A DNA stretch of 64,000 nt from Streptomyces sp. H39-S7 (lineage in GTDB: Bacteria > Actinomycetota > Actinomycetes > Streptomycetales > Streptomycetaceae), in the NCBI RefSeq assembly GCF_027158205.1, contig NZ_JAPVLU010000041.1:23276-87275 (forward strand). The letters are read 5' to 3'. Shown here one piece after another: positions 25,340 to 33,954 of this stretch. Position 1 is the first letter of the stretch; every line of letters begins with the position of its first letter. A program made the position numbers and the translations under genes. The notes beneath the pieces were generated by a model. The model made no database searches, was not told the DNA's origin, and saw only the letters and a list, made by a program, of their open reading frames with translations.

Positions 25340-25365
25340 ACGGTCAGCCAGAAGAGGAACCTCCC

Positions 25366-25584
25366 ATGCCCGCCAGCACTGCCACCACCGTCATCGAGCG
25401 GAAGTGGTTCACCACCGCCGAGGTCGCCGAGATGCTCAACTTCGGCCTGTCCAAGACCAAGGCACTCGTCCACTCGGGCGCCATCCGCTCAGTCCTCATC
25501 GGCCGCAGCCGCCGCATCCTGCCCGTCTGGGTCGACGAGTACGTTGCCCGGGTCGTCGCCGACGACATGGAGCTGACGGCATGA
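25366..25584 (+). CDS. xis: Excisionase / recombination directionality factor
   Basis: This 72-residue protein starts at ATG 25366 with AGGAAC about 6 nt upstream. It is a single winged-helix excisionase domain (MerR-like): WFTTAEVAEMLNFGLSKTKALVHSGAIRSVLIGRSRRILPVWVDEYVARVV. It overlaps the integrase start by 4 nt (ATGA), the arrangement seen in pSAM2-like elements. It should bind att arms and drive excision by the integrase. Confidence 0.85.
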   Translation: MPASTATTVIERKWFTTAEVAEMLNFGLSKTKALVHSGAIRSVLIGRSRRILPVWVDEYVARVVADDMELTA

Positions 25585-26888
25585 GCGGCAAACGCGGTAA
25601 CGGCGAGGGGTCCATCTACCCCTACAAGAACGGCTTCGCCGCCTACGCCTGGGTGACCACGCCCATGGGCAAGCGCGCCCGCAAGTACGTCTACGGCAAG
25701 ACCCGCCCCGAGGTCCACGACAAGTGGCTCAAGCTCCACACGGCGGCCAAGGCCGGCCCGGTGGCCACCAGCACACCGACGCTGGAGAGCTTCCTCGCCC
25801 ACTGGCTGAAGGCCGAGGTGGAGGTCAACCTCAAGCCGCTCACCGCCGCGACCTACGAGACGGTGGTCCGCCTCTACATAACGCCCCTCCTCGGCGCCAA
25901 GCGCGTTGACCGGCTCAACGTCCGAGACGTGCGCGAGTGGCTGAACAAGCTCGCCGCCACCTGCCAATGCTGCGCGCAGGGCAAGGACGAGGCCCGACCC
26001 GAGGAGCGACGCCGCTGCTGCGCGATCGGCAAATGTTGCGGCAAGGTGCTGGCCAAGCGGTCGGTCGGCGACGCCCGGACCGTGCTGCGCAGCGCCCTCA
26101 CCTACGCAATGAGCGAGGAGATGATCTCCCGCAACGTCGCCCAGCTCGTCAAAATGGCCAAGCCCCGCAGCCGCAAGGTCATCCCCTGGTCGGTCGAGGA
26201 GGCCAGCCGCTTCCTCGAATCAGCGCGGACCGCCCGCGACCCGCTTTACGGCGCGTACGTGATGATCCTGGTCCTGGGGCTCCGCAAAGGGGAGGTGCTC
26301 GGGCTGGAATGGTCGAACGTGCTGCTCGACCGCAACGAGGTCCTCATCCAGAAGCAGCTCCAGCGGGTACGCCGCCAGCTGCTGCACTCCGAGACCAAGA
26401 CCGACGCCTCGGAGGCACTGCTCCCGCTGCCGGACATCTGCAGGGCGGCGCTGCTGCTGCGGCAGAAGAGCCGCGACGCCCACAAGCTCGCCGCCCGCGA
26501 GCTGTGGACCGAGTCGGACATGGTCTTCACCACCCGCTACGGGACGCCGGTCGAGCCCCGGAACTTCAACCGGCGCTTCGCGTTCCGCTGCGCCGAAGCC
26601 GGGGTCCGGCTGATCCGCGTCCACGACACCCGTCACACCTGCGGCTCGCTGCTGGCGGCCCTGGACGTCCACCCGCGCATCGCGATGCAGATCCTCCGGC
26701 ACACGCAGATCTCGGTGACCATGGAGGTCTACACGCACATTCCGTCCGAGCAGACCCGCGACGCTCTGCGCAAGCTCGGGGCGACGCTCGAAGGTGGGCT
26801 GGCGGACCTGGCGGATCTGGCGGAGGCTGAGCTGGACGAGGGCGTGCCCGATCCGGCAGCCGAGGAAGGTCGCCAGCAGCCGGAGTAG
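25581..26888 (+). CDS. int: Tyrosine site-specific integrase
   Basis: The 435-residue product starts at ATG 25581 within the excisionase stop. It has an N-terminal AP2-like arm-binding domain (GEGSIYPYKNGFAAYAWV), a SAM-like core-binding domain (about 68-180) and a catalytic domain with R235 (LGLRKGE), H348 and R351 (HDTRHTC), H374 (LRHTQ) and Y384 (MEVYTHI); all catalytic residues are present. Between the two halves of the core-binding domain is a Cys-rich insert, residues 128-153, with seven Cys (CQCC, CC, CC), likely metal-binding. It should insert into the 3' end of tRNA-Pro(CGG), whose duplicated core bounds the element. It is followed by a hairpin. Confidence 0.93.
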   Translation: MSGKRGNGEGSIYPYKNGFAAYAWVTTPMGKRARKYVYGKTRPEVHDKWLKLHTAAKAGPVATSTPTLESFLAHWLKAEVEVNLKPLTAATYETVVRLYITPLLGAKRVDRLNVRDVREWLNKLAATCQCCAQGKDEARPEERRRCCAIGKCCGKVLAKRSVGDARTVLRSALTYAMSEEMISRNVAQLVKMAKPRSRKVIPWSVEEASRFLESARTARDPLYGAYVMILVLGLRKGEVLGLEWSNVLLDRNEVLIQKQLQRVRRQLLHSETKTDASEALLPLPDICRAALLLRQKSRDAHKLAARELWTESDMVFTTRYGTPVEPRNFNRRFAFRCAEAGVRLIRVHDTRHTCGSLLAALDVHPRIAMQILRHTQISVTMEVYTHIPSEQTRDALRKLGATLEGGLADLADLAEAELDEGVPDPAAEEGRQQPE

Positions 26889-26915
26889 TTGCTGTACCTC
26901 GCTGCGTTACCTCAC

Positions 26916-26955
26916 GCCAGAGGCCCCATCGGATATCTCCGATGGGGCCTCTGGC
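26916..26955. terminator. 18-bp hairpin after the integrase gene
   Basis: Arms 26916-26933 and 26938-26955 are fully complementary with loop TATC. It has the same AGAGGCCC..CGGA core as the hairpins beside both att copies, but no att core follows it. It serves as integrase terminator and appears to be the former right end of the element. Confidence 0.7.
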
Positions 26956-26981
26956 CTAGGTCAGGACACCGCTGCCCTTCG

Positions 26982-27362
26982 TCAGAAGGTGTTGGCGGTG
27001 AAAGGGCGCACCGGTTCCGCTACAAGGCCGAGCAGACGCTCGAATTCGGTGTACTCGTCCTTGCTCATGAGCTCGACGGCGTTGCCGAGGTTCTTCTCGG
27101 TGAGCTGCTGCATGAACGGGGCGAGGAAGCGCTGCAGGGTCTCCGGCGCGTCCACCGCTTCCTGCAGGTAATTCCGGTACCGGGTGTGCTGCATCCGTAC
27201 TTCTTCACGTTCGGCACGGGTTGCCCCGAGGACACGAGCCTGTTCCTCCCTGCTGAACGGGCGTCCGTCACGGTGGGTCCATATGTCGGTGTTGGACAGG
27301 CGAATGAAGTCCGAGCTGCAGAGAAGGGCGACGATGTCAGGTCGGGGTGTGGGCGTGGTCAT
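26982..27362 (-). CDS. Hypothetical protein, 126 aa, between two element right ends
   Basis: The frame starts at ATG 27362 with GAGGAG about 11 nt upstream. The product is soluble and mostly helical (SREEQARVLGATRAEREEVRMQHTRYRNYLQEAVDAPETLQRFLAPFMQQLTEKNLGNAVELMSKDEYTEFERLLGLV), with 2 Cys-poor halves and no recognised motif. It lies alone between the integrase hairpin and a truncated second integrase, so it is probably cargo of an older insertion. Function unknown. Confidence 0.6.
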   Translation of the reverse strand: MTTPTPRPDIVALLCSSDFIRLSNTDIWTHRDGRPFSREEQARVLGATRAEREEVRMQHTRYRNYLQEAVDAPETLQRFLAPFMQQLTEKNLGNAVELMSKDEYTEFERLLGLVAEPVRPFTANTF

Positions 27363-27610
27363 GCGGGGTGATGCTCCTCGTTGGTTGGGGAACACCAATG
27401 GTTCGGAGAATCGCCGGTTGGGCTAACCGGCGATCGTCGGCTATGTTGCGCCAGCCTCCCCGGGTCGATGCCGACAGCTGGAGGGGTTCGATCCGTGCGG
27501 CCGGTGTGGCGGTCAGGCCCGCCGGCCATCCCGGCACTGTGCGGTCTGGGGCTTCTCGGGTGTGGCGGGCACGTGGGCGCTGCAGTGCAGCCGCCGCGGA
27601 CCGCGTTGCG

Positions 27611-27787
27611 TTCCCCTTGTCCTGGTCCTGCCGGGCGGCGCTGCTGCCGCGCCAAGCGCGACCCGCACAGCTCGTTCCCCGCGAGCTGTCCGAGCAGATC
27701 CGCGGCGCCCTGCGCAAGCTCCGGGCGTCCTTCGGCGGTGGGCCGACGGATCAGGCGGCGGCCGAGCTGGAAGAGGAGGTCGTCTGA
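27611..27787 (+). pseudogene. Internally deleted integrase remnant
   Basis: The frame reads CRAALLPRQARPAQLVPREL directly joined to SEQIRGALRKLRASFGGG, ending at TGA 27787. In the intact integrase upstream the matching segments are residues 287-308 and 389-406, so about 80 residues with H348, R351, H374 and Y384 equivalents are missing. No N-terminal half is recognisable. It is followed by GCTGTACTT, a hairpin and the att core, the same right-end module as the intact gene, showing an earlier related element at this tRNA. Confidence 0.7.
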
Positions 27788-27854
27788 CCTGGCGGTCGGT
27801 GAAGGTCGCTGACGGCCGGAGTGGTTGCTGTACTTTCCTGCGGTACAGCGCGAA

Positions 27855-27888
27855 AGAGGCCCTATCGGATCTCTCCGATAGGGCCTCT
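27855..27888. terminator. 15-bp hairpin downstream of tRNA-Pro
   Basis: Arms 27855-27869 and 27874-27888, loop TCTC. It lies 9 bp beyond the 3' end of the restored tRNA-Pro (minus strand), so it now terminates that tRNA, replacing the hairpin displaced to 2131-2172. Both share the same core sequence. Confidence 0.65.
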
Positions 27889-27894
27889 GACCTG

Positions 27895-27970
<76 letters not shown>

Positions 27971-28080
27971 GTGCAACGAGATTTACTTTAGCGGACGGGG
28001 GGCCGGAGACGAAATCCGGTTTCTTCGGTGGTGGGGCGGGGGTGTGGCGGGGGTCACGGGCGGGGGGTTCGCCGGGGGGT

Positions 28081-29031
28081 TCACCGGGCCGGGTGGGGGG
28101 TCTTTCGGGGGGTGAGGGTGAGGAGGGTGGCTTCCGGGGGGCAGGCGAAGCGGATGGGGGTGTAGCGGTTGGCGCCGCAGCCTGCGGAGACGTGGAGGTA
28201 GGAGCGCTCGCGGCCCGCGGTGTGGGCCGACAGGCCCTTCACGCGCTTCGTGTCCAGGTCGCAGTTGGTGACGAGGGCGCCGTAGAAGGGGATGCAGAGC
28301 TGGCCGCCGTGGGTGTGGCCCGCGAGGATCAGGGGGTAGCGGTCGGCCGCGAAGGCGTCCAGGACCCGCAGGTACGGGGCGTGGACGATGGCGAGGCTGA
28401 GGTCCGCGGCGGGGTCCGGGCCGCCGGCGACCTCCGCGTAGCGGTCGCGCTTGATGTGCGGGTCGTCGAGGCCGGTGAGGGCGATCTCGATGCCGTCGTC
28501 GAGCTTGAGGTGGCCGCGGGTGTTGCTCAGGCCGACCCAGCCGGCGGCGTCGAACGCGTCGCGCAGGTCGCCCCACGGGTTGCGGATCACATGGGTGACC
28601 GGATCCGTCTTGCCGTTCAGCCCGTGCTGCCGGCGGGACTTCTCCAGGAGGTAGCGGCCCGGGTTGCGGAAGCGGGGCCCGTAGTAGTCGTTCGAGCCGA
28701 AGACGTACGCGCCGGGGAACTCCATCAGCGGCCCGAGCGCGTCCAGGACCTCGGGGACGCCTTCCGGGTCGGAGAGGTTGTCACCGGTGTTGACGACCAG
28801 GTCGGGGCGCAGGCCCGCCAGGGACTGCAGCCAGCGGCGCTTGGCGTTCTGGCCGGAGACCATGTGGATGTCGGACACCTGCAGGACCCGGATCGGCCGC
28901 ATTCCGGCGGGCAGCACCGGGACGTCGAAGCGGCGCAGCCGGAAGGCCCGCGGTTCGATTCCGGCCGCATAGGCCACGCAGGCCGCGCCGACTGCCGTCA
29001 CGCCGAGGGGAACTCCGTATCGCGCTCGCAT
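28081..29031 (-). CDS. Metallophosphoesterase, membrane-anchored
   Basis: This 316-residue protein starts at ATG 29031. An N-terminal hydrophobic helix (residues 5-22) acts as anchor or signal. The calcineurin-like phosphoesterase motifs follow in order: SDIHM (about 54), GDN (about 80), GSNDYY (GN[HD] variant, about 112), VHAP and GHTHGGQ (about 245). It is the YkuE/YaeI type, which uses a bimetal centre on phosphodiesters or lipid-linked substrates. Its start overlaps the end of the adjacent ATP-grasp gene by 34 nt, so it is the last gene of a three-gene operon. Confidence 0.87.
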   Translation of the reverse strand: MRARYGVPLGVTAVGAACVAYAAGIEPRAFRLRRFDVPVLPAGMRPIRVLQVSDIHMVSGQNAKRRWLQSLAGLRPDLVVNTGDNLSDPEGVPEVLDALGPLMEFPGAYVFGSNDYYGPRFRNPGRYLLEKSRRQHGLNGKTDPVTHVIRNPWGDLRDAFDAAGWVGLSNTRGHLKLDDGIEIALTGLDDPHIKRDRYAEVAGGPDPAADLSLAIVHAPYLRVLDAFAADRYPLILAGHTHGGQLCIPFYGALVTNCDLDTKRVKGLSAHTAGRERSYLHVSAGCGANRYTPIRFACPPEATLLTLTPRKTPHPAR

Positions 29032-29852
29032 GCGTCCATCGTCGCAGATGAGATGAGGGTCGCCAGAGCGTGTGGCGCTCCGTTGCCGCCACGGAAGCCG
29101 GGAAAGGCGTTGATATCGACGATCAGAGGGGTTCCGGCCCTGTCCGCGATGACGTCCACGCCGTAGATGTCGAGGGCGAAGGCCCTGCCCGCCCGCAGCG
29201 CCAGGCCGTGCGCCCCGGGGGGAGGCGGGGGCTTGGCCGCGGTGGTTCGCGCGGCGTCCTGGGTTCCCAGCGGGGTCGGGCGGACGCCCGTGAAGACCTC
29301 GCCGGCGATCACCCAGAGCTTGTGGTCCCAGCCGTCGCCCGGTGTGAAGTCCTGGACGACGACCGGTTCGTCCGGCCACTCGCGGGCGAGTTCCCGCAGG
29401 CCGGCGGCGTCCTCGACCCTGGCGACGACGTCCCCGCGCCGGTTGGCCCGGCTCTTGACGATGAACGGGTAGCCGGACGGCGGCGGCCCGGTGATCCGGG
29501 ACAGGGGCGCGACGGCCCGGGTCCCGGGGAACGGCAGGTCCGCGGCCCGCGCGGTCTCCGCCATCCGGACCCGGTCCTGGCACACCTCGGTCGCCGCGGC
29601 CGAATTGACGACGCGCGCGCCGCGCCGCTCCAGGCTTCGGGCGAGCCGTATGGCGCGGGGCGTGTGCGATTTGAGGAGATAGACGTCGGCGAGCGACGCC
29701 GGTCCGGATTCCGGGACGGCGGCCGGGTCGGTGAACGAGACCTCGGCGTGGTGATGAATCGTCAGCAGGGCGGCGGTGGAGGCCAGTAGGGGGTGGTCCG
29801 GCTTGTCCGTCAGGAAGCAGACCCGCGCCGGAGCGGTGTCCGCGGTGGTCAT
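28998..29852 (-). CDS. ATP-grasp ligase (RimK-like), second of a tandem pair
   Basis: The 284-residue product starts at ATG 29852, overlapping the upstream ATP-grasp gene by ATGA. After an N-terminal pre-ATP domain (VCFLTDKPDHPLLAS), the ATP-grasp core shows YPFIVKSRANRRGDVV (nucleotide-binding Lys), VVVQDFTPGDGWDHKLWVIAGEVFTGVR and the metal-binding VDVIADRAGTPLIVDINAFPGF with Asp and Asn. RimK-like enzymes join an amine to an acyl-phosphate. With its tandem partner it may build a small peptide-like compound or modify a protein. Substrates unknown. Confidence 0.82.
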   Translation of the reverse strand: MTTADTAPARVCFLTDKPDHPLLASTAALLTIHHHAEVSFTDPAAVPESGPASLADVYLLKSHTPRAIRLARSLERRGARVVNSAAATEVCQDRVRMAETARAADLPFPGTRAVAPLSRITGPPPSGYPFIVKSRANRRGDVVARVEDAAGLRELAREWPDEPVVVQDFTPGDGWDHKLWVIAGEVFTGVRPTPLGTQDAARTTAAKPPPPPGAHGLALRAGRAFALDIYGVDVIADRAGTPLIVDINAFPGFRGGNGAPHALATLISSATMDACERDTEFPSA

Positions 29853-30787
29853 GTGCCTGCCTGGGCGGGGACGAAGGCCACGGTCTCCGGGCGCAGGGCG
29901 CCGCGTCCGGGGTGCTGTGCCGCGCCGCCCGTGCGGGCCAGTTCGAGAACGGCCCGCGCCACCCGGGCGACGGCGTCGGGCACCTTCCGGAAGCTCGGGA
30001 AGTCGTTGATGTCGACGACGACCGGGCCGTCGGGCCCGAGCAGCACGTCGAACCCGTACAGGTCCAGGCCGAAGACGGCGCCGATCTCGGCCGCCAGCTC
30101 CGCCACCTCGCGGGGGAGCGGCACGATCCGCTCGTCCACGGCGAGTTCCGGGCGCAGCGGCGAGGCCCGGACGGCCGCGAACACCTCACCGCCGACGCAG
30201 TACACCTTCAGGTCCGTCCCGGAGTTGGGCACGTACGGCTGGGCGATGAGCAGGCCGTCGTCCTCAGGAGCGGGCGCGGAAGCAGCCTCGTGGCCGTCGG
30301 GTCCTCCCGTCAGCCGGTCCGGCGTGCGGACCAGCCGTACCCCCCGGCCCGCGCTGCCCGCCGCGGGCTTCACGACGAGCGGGAAGTGCTCCCCGGGGAC
30401 CTCCGCGAAGAGTTCGGCCCGGGCCGCCGCGTACGTCACCGGCATCGGCAGGCCGTGCTGCTGGGCGACGAGCGCGGTGAGTGCCTTGTCGCGGACGGTC
30501 CGGATCGCGCGGGCGTCGTTGACCGTGGTCAGGCCGAGGGCCGCCGCGCCTTCGAGGAGGGTCAGGCCGGGGCCGCCGGATACGGTCTTGAGCACCCAGG
30601 CGTCGTGGGCGCCGGAGCGCACCGCGTCGGAGAGCCCGGACAGTTCGGAGAACTCGGACAGCCTGATGAGGGAGCTGCCGGGGCGGATGACGTCCACCCG
30701 GTGTCCCCAGGCGGTCAGTTGAGCGACCACGTCGAGAGGCATGCCGTCATGACGGTAGTGCTCCTCGACGAGGAAACAGAGCCTCAT
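29849..30787 (-). CDS. ATP-grasp ligase, first of a tandem pair
   Basis: This 312-residue protein starts at ATG 30787. The N-terminal domain (MRLCFLVEEHYRHDGMPLDVVAQL) precedes an ATP-grasp domain with FPLVVKPAAGSAGRGVRLV, LIAQPYVPNSGTDLKVYCVGGEVFAAVRASP and GFDVLLGPDGPVVVDINDFPSF. It shares layout and the DINxFP metal site with the following ATP-grasp protein, so the pair likely arose by duplication. The two genes overlap by 4 nt and precede a phosphoesterase gene. Likely a ligase acting on a carboxylate; the substrate cannot be told. Confidence 0.82.
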   Translation of the reverse strand: MRLCFLVEEHYRHDGMPLDVVAQLTAWGHRVDVIRPGSSLIRLSEFSELSGLSDAVRSGAHDAWVLKTVSGGPGLTLLEGAAALGLTTVNDARAIRTVRDKALTALVAQQHGLPMPVTYAAARAELFAEVPGEHFPLVVKPAAGSAGRGVRLVRTPDRLTGGPDGHEAASAPAPEDDGLLIAQPYVPNSGTDLKVYCVGGEVFAAVRASPLRPELAVDERIVPLPREVAELAAEIGAVFGLDLYGFDVLLGPDGPVVVDINDFPSFRKVPDAVARVARAVLELARTGGAAQHPGRGALRPETVAFVPAQAGT

Positions 30788-31137
30788 CTGCTGGTCCCCT
30801 CGACCCCCGGACGTCCGCCGATCAGTCCGGCAGAGCTGTGACCGAACAGGATGCCACGGGACGCCTGGTGTTCCGCCGCGTGGGACCGGTCCGGGACATC
30901 TCCGGGACCTGGACGATACGTGCAGGGGACCGGGAGGCGGCCGGGACGATCCGTGGACGGCGCGGTGACGGGGCCCCCACGTGGCTCGGCCGGAACGCCG
31001 GCGGAACGGTTTCGGCGCCGTGCGGGGCCGTGCGGCGCCGTCGCCGGTCGGTACGGGACAGCCCCGGACAGTCCCCCCGTAGTCCCCCGGGGGTTAATGG
31101 GCGGCAGCACCGCCGTGCGGGTGCGAGACTCGACGGC
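30788..31137. promoter_or_regulatory. 350-bp divergent promoter region
   Basis: It separates the leftward ATP-grasp operon from the rightward YqeY gene and should hold both promoters. The YqeY ATG at 31138 was chosen over an in-frame upstream extension because homology begins there. I see no RNA gene or clear operator. Confidence 0.4.
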
Positions 31138-31605
31138 ATGACCACCACGCTCAAGCAGCGACTGCACGACGACCTCATCACGGCCATGAAGGGCCGCGAC
31201 GAACTTCGCTCCGCCACGCTCCGCCTCACGCTGACCGCCATCACCAAGAAGGAGGTCGCGGGCACGACCGCCCGTGAGCTCTCCGACGACGAGGTGCTCA
31301 AGGTGATCGCCGGTGAGGCGAAGAAGCGCCGGGAGGCGGCCGAAGCCTTCGCCCAGGGCAATCGTCCCGCCCAGGCCGAGCGCGAGCTGGCCGAGGGGGA
31401 GGTGCTCGACGCGTACCTGCCGAAGCAGCTCTCGGACGAGGAGCTGGTCGGCATCGTCACCGCCGCCGTGGCCGAGGCGAAGGCGGGCGGCGCCGAGGGC
31501 CCGCGCGCCATGGGCGCGATCATGAAGATCGTGAACCCGAAGGTCGCCGGCCTCGCCGAGGGCGGCCGCGTCGCGGCCGAGGTGAAGAAGCAGCTCGCCG
31601 GCTGA
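31138..31605 (+). CDS. GatB/YqeY domain-containing protein
   Basis: The 155-residue product is a stand-alone YqeY protein: TTTLKQRLHDDLITAMKGRDELRSATLRLTLTAITKKEVA, then the two helical YqeY subdomains with EGEVLDAYLPKQLSDEEL and GPRAMGAIMKIVNPKVAGLAEGGRVAAEVKKQL. It resembles the tRNA-binding tail of GatB, but the free-standing family has no established function. A 15-bp hairpin follows the stop. Confidence 0.9.
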   Translation: MTTTLKQRLHDDLITAMKGRDELRSATLRLTLTAITKKEVAGTTARELSDDEVLKVIAGEAKKRREAAEAFAQGNRPAQAERELAEGEVLDAYLPKQLSDEELVGIVTAAVAEAKAGGAEGPRAMGAIMKIVNPKVAGLAEGGRVAAEVKKQLAG

Positions 31606-31620
31606 CCCCGTGGACATGCG

Positions 31621-31655
31621 TGAGGGGCGCGACCCGGAATGGGTCGCGCCCCTCA
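31621..31655. terminator. Bidirectional terminator between yqeY and the PBP gene
   Basis: TGAGGGGCGCGACCC (31621-31635) pairs perfectly with 31641-31655, loop GGAAT. It lies between the stops of two convergent genes. Confidence 0.8.
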
Positions 31656-31671
31656 GCCGTTCCGGAAACCG

Positions 31672-33954
31672 TCAGCGGTTGCCGCCCGTCCCGCCGCCGG
31701 AGTGGCCGTTTCCGCCGATGATGCCCGGCGGGAGGGTGAACGTCGGCCACGAGCCCGGCTTGCCCGGCCCCCCGGTCGTCGTGCCGGTGGTGGTGGCGCC
31801 CGTGGTGGTGGCGCCCGTGGTGTGGCCGGGCTTGGTGGGCTTGCCGGGGTTCGCCGGGGTGCCCGGCGGCTTCGGAGCCTCTACCGGATCGGGGATCGAG
31901 ACGGTGGTGAACCCGGGCGCCGGCTTGTTCGCCAGGGCGCCGCCCAAGGCGTCCTTCCAGATCGGGCCGGGGACGCCGCCACCGAAGACCTTCGGGTAGT
32001 ACTCGCCGCCGATGGTGACTTCCTCCATCGACAGGTGGCTGGTGCCGGGGCCGCCGCCGACCCAGACCGCGCCCGCGAGGTTCGGGGTGTAGCCGACGAA
32101 CCAGGCGGCCTCGCGGTTGTCGGTCGTACCGGTCTTGCCGGCGCTCTGCCGGTCGTCCAGTCCGGCCTGTCTGCCGGTGCCGTCCTCGACCACGCCCAGC
32201 AGCAGGGTGTTGATGGTGTCCGCCGTCTGCTCGGACATCACCCGGGTGCACTGCGTCTTGGGAACCGTGATGGCCTTGCCCGCCGGGTCGGTGGCCGACT
32301 CGATGGCGACCGGGGAGCAGTAGGTGCCGCGGTTGGCGAAGGTGGCGTACGCGTTGGCCATCGTCAGCGGGGCGATGGTCGCGGCACCGAGGGTGACGGC
32401 GGGCACCTGCGGGAGCGGGGCGCCGTTGCCCATCTCGACGCCCATGCTCTTGGCGAGGGTGGTGACCGGGCAGACCCCGATGTCACTGATCATCGCCACG
32501 AAGTAGGTGTTGATGGACTTGGCCGCGGCCTGCTTGAGGGAGAACGGGCCGACTTCGGTGGTCAGCTCGTTCTGCACTGTGTCGGGCTTGTCGACATTGT
32601 TCTTCCACTCGCCGTTGCAGGTCTGCACCGGGCTCGGGTAGTCCATCTTGTACGGCGACGGGTACGACTGGGTCACCGGTGTGCCCTGCTCCAGGGCGGC
32701 GGCCGCGGTGAACGCCTTGAAGGTGGAGCCGACCTGGTAGCCGAAGTTGGAGCCGCCCATCCGCTTCTCGACCGAGAGGTTGATCTGCGTCTGGTCGGCC
32801 CCGAAGCCGTACGGCTTCGACTGGCCCATGCCGCGGATCTTGCCGCTCCCGGGCTCGACCAGCGTCACGGCGGTGGCGACCTTGTCGCTCTTGTACACGT
32901 GCTTGTTGATCGAACTCTGCACGGACGCCTGGGCCTGCGGGTCCAGCGTCGTCTTGATCGTCAGGCCGCCCTGGCGCCAGCGCTTCGCGCGGGCTTCCTT
33001 CGTCTTTCCGAAGGCCGCGTTCTGCAGGAACGTGTTGCGGACGTAGTCGCAGAAGAAGCCGGCACCGTTCACGGCGGTGATGCAGCCGTTCTTCGGCTTG
33101 CTGATCTTGAGGCCGAGCGGCAGTTTCTTCGTGGCCTCGGCCTGCGCCGGGGTGATGTCCCCCAGGTCGGCCATCCGCTGGACCACGAGGTTGCGGCGCT
33201 TGATCGATTCCTGCTCGTCGTTGACCGGGTCGAAGCGGCTGGGTGACTGGACGATGCCGGCCAGCATCGCGGACTCGCCGACGGTCAGGTCCTTGGCGTG
33301 CTTGCTGAAGTACCGCTTGGCCGCGGCCTCGACGCCGTAGGCCTGCTCGCCGAAGAAGGTGATGTTGAGGTAGTTCTCCAGGATCTGCTGCTTGCCGAGT
33401 TCCTTCTCGACCTGGATCGCGTACTTCATTTCCTTGATCTTGCGGCCGATGGTCTGCTGGACCGCCTGCGCCACCTTGTCCGGGTCGTCGCCGGCCTGCT
33501 CGATGAAGACGTTCTTCACGTACTGCTGGGTGAGGGTGGAGGCGCCCTCGGAGACCCCGCCGTCCTGGGCGTTCTTGTTGAGCGCGCGCAGGATGCCCTT
33601 GAGGTCGATCGCCCCGTGCTCGAAGTAGCGGGCGTCCTCGATCGCGACGATGGCCTTCAGTATGTTCGGGCTCATCTGCTGGATCGGGATGACGGTGCGG
33701 TCGCGCGAGTAGACGGTCGCGATCAGCCCGCCGTTGGAGTCGAGGATCTTCGACGCCTGGCTGAGCGGCGGGCGCTTCAACTCACCCGGCAGGTCCTGGA
33801 ACCCGGAGGCCGTGCCCTTCGCCGACAGGCCGAGGGCGCCGGCGGCCGGCAGGGCGATCCCCGCCAGTACCACTCCGGACAGGACACTGACACCGAGGAA
33901 CTTGGCGGCCTGCTGGGCCGTCGAGAGACCCCCGCCCGATCGCTTGTGAGGCAT
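31672..33954 (-). CDS. Class A penicillin-binding protein (transglycosylase/transpeptidase)
   Basis: This 760-residue bifunctional PBP starts at ATG 33954. It has one membrane helix (residues 18-40) and a GT51 glycosyltransferase domain with catalytic E106 in AIVAIEDARYF and GASTLTQQYVKN (138-149). The transpeptidase domain has nucleophile S410 in GSTFKAF, SINTYF and KTGTTD near 610. The C-terminal 80 residues are Thr/Gly/Pro repeats (TTGATTTGATTTGTTTGG), probably a wall-spanning tail. It polymerises and cross-links peptidoglycan at the outer membrane face. It lies divergent from wblA, the same neighbourhood as in S. coelicolor. Confidence 0.92.
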   Translation of the reverse strand: MPHKRSGGGLSTAQQAAKFLGVSVLSGVVLAGIALPAAGALGLSAKGTASGFQDLPGELKRPPLSQASKILDSNGGLIATVYSRDRTVIPIQQMSPNILKAIVAIEDARYFEHGAIDLKGILRALNKNAQDGGVSEGASTLTQQYVKNVFIEQAGDDPDKVAQAVQQTIGRKIKEMKYAIQVEKELGKQQILENYLNITFFGEQAYGVEAAAKRYFSKHAKDLTVGESAMLAGIVQSPSRFDPVNDEQESIKRRNLVVQRMADLGDITPAQAEATKKLPLGLKISKPKNGCITAVNGAGFFCDYVRNTFLQNAAFGKTKEARAKRWRQGGLTIKTTLDPQAQASVQSSINKHVYKSDKVATAVTLVEPGSGKIRGMGQSKPYGFGADQTQINLSVEKRMGGSNFGYQVGSTFKAFTAAAALEQGTPVTQSYPSPYKMDYPSPVQTCNGEWKNNVDKPDTVQNELTTEVGPFSLKQAAAKSINTYFVAMISDIGVCPVTTLAKSMGVEMGNGAPLPQVPAVTLGAATIAPLTMANAYATFANRGTYCSPVAIESATDPAGKAITVPKTQCTRVMSEQTADTINTLLLGVVEDGTGRQAGLDDRQSAGKTGTTDNREAAWFVGYTPNLAGAVWVGGGPGTSHLSMEEVTIGGEYYPKVFGGGVPGPIWKDALGGALANKPAPGFTTVSIPDPVEAPKPPGTPANPGKPTKPGHTTGATTTGATTTGTTTGGPGKPGSWPTFTLPPGIIGGNGHSGGGTGGNR

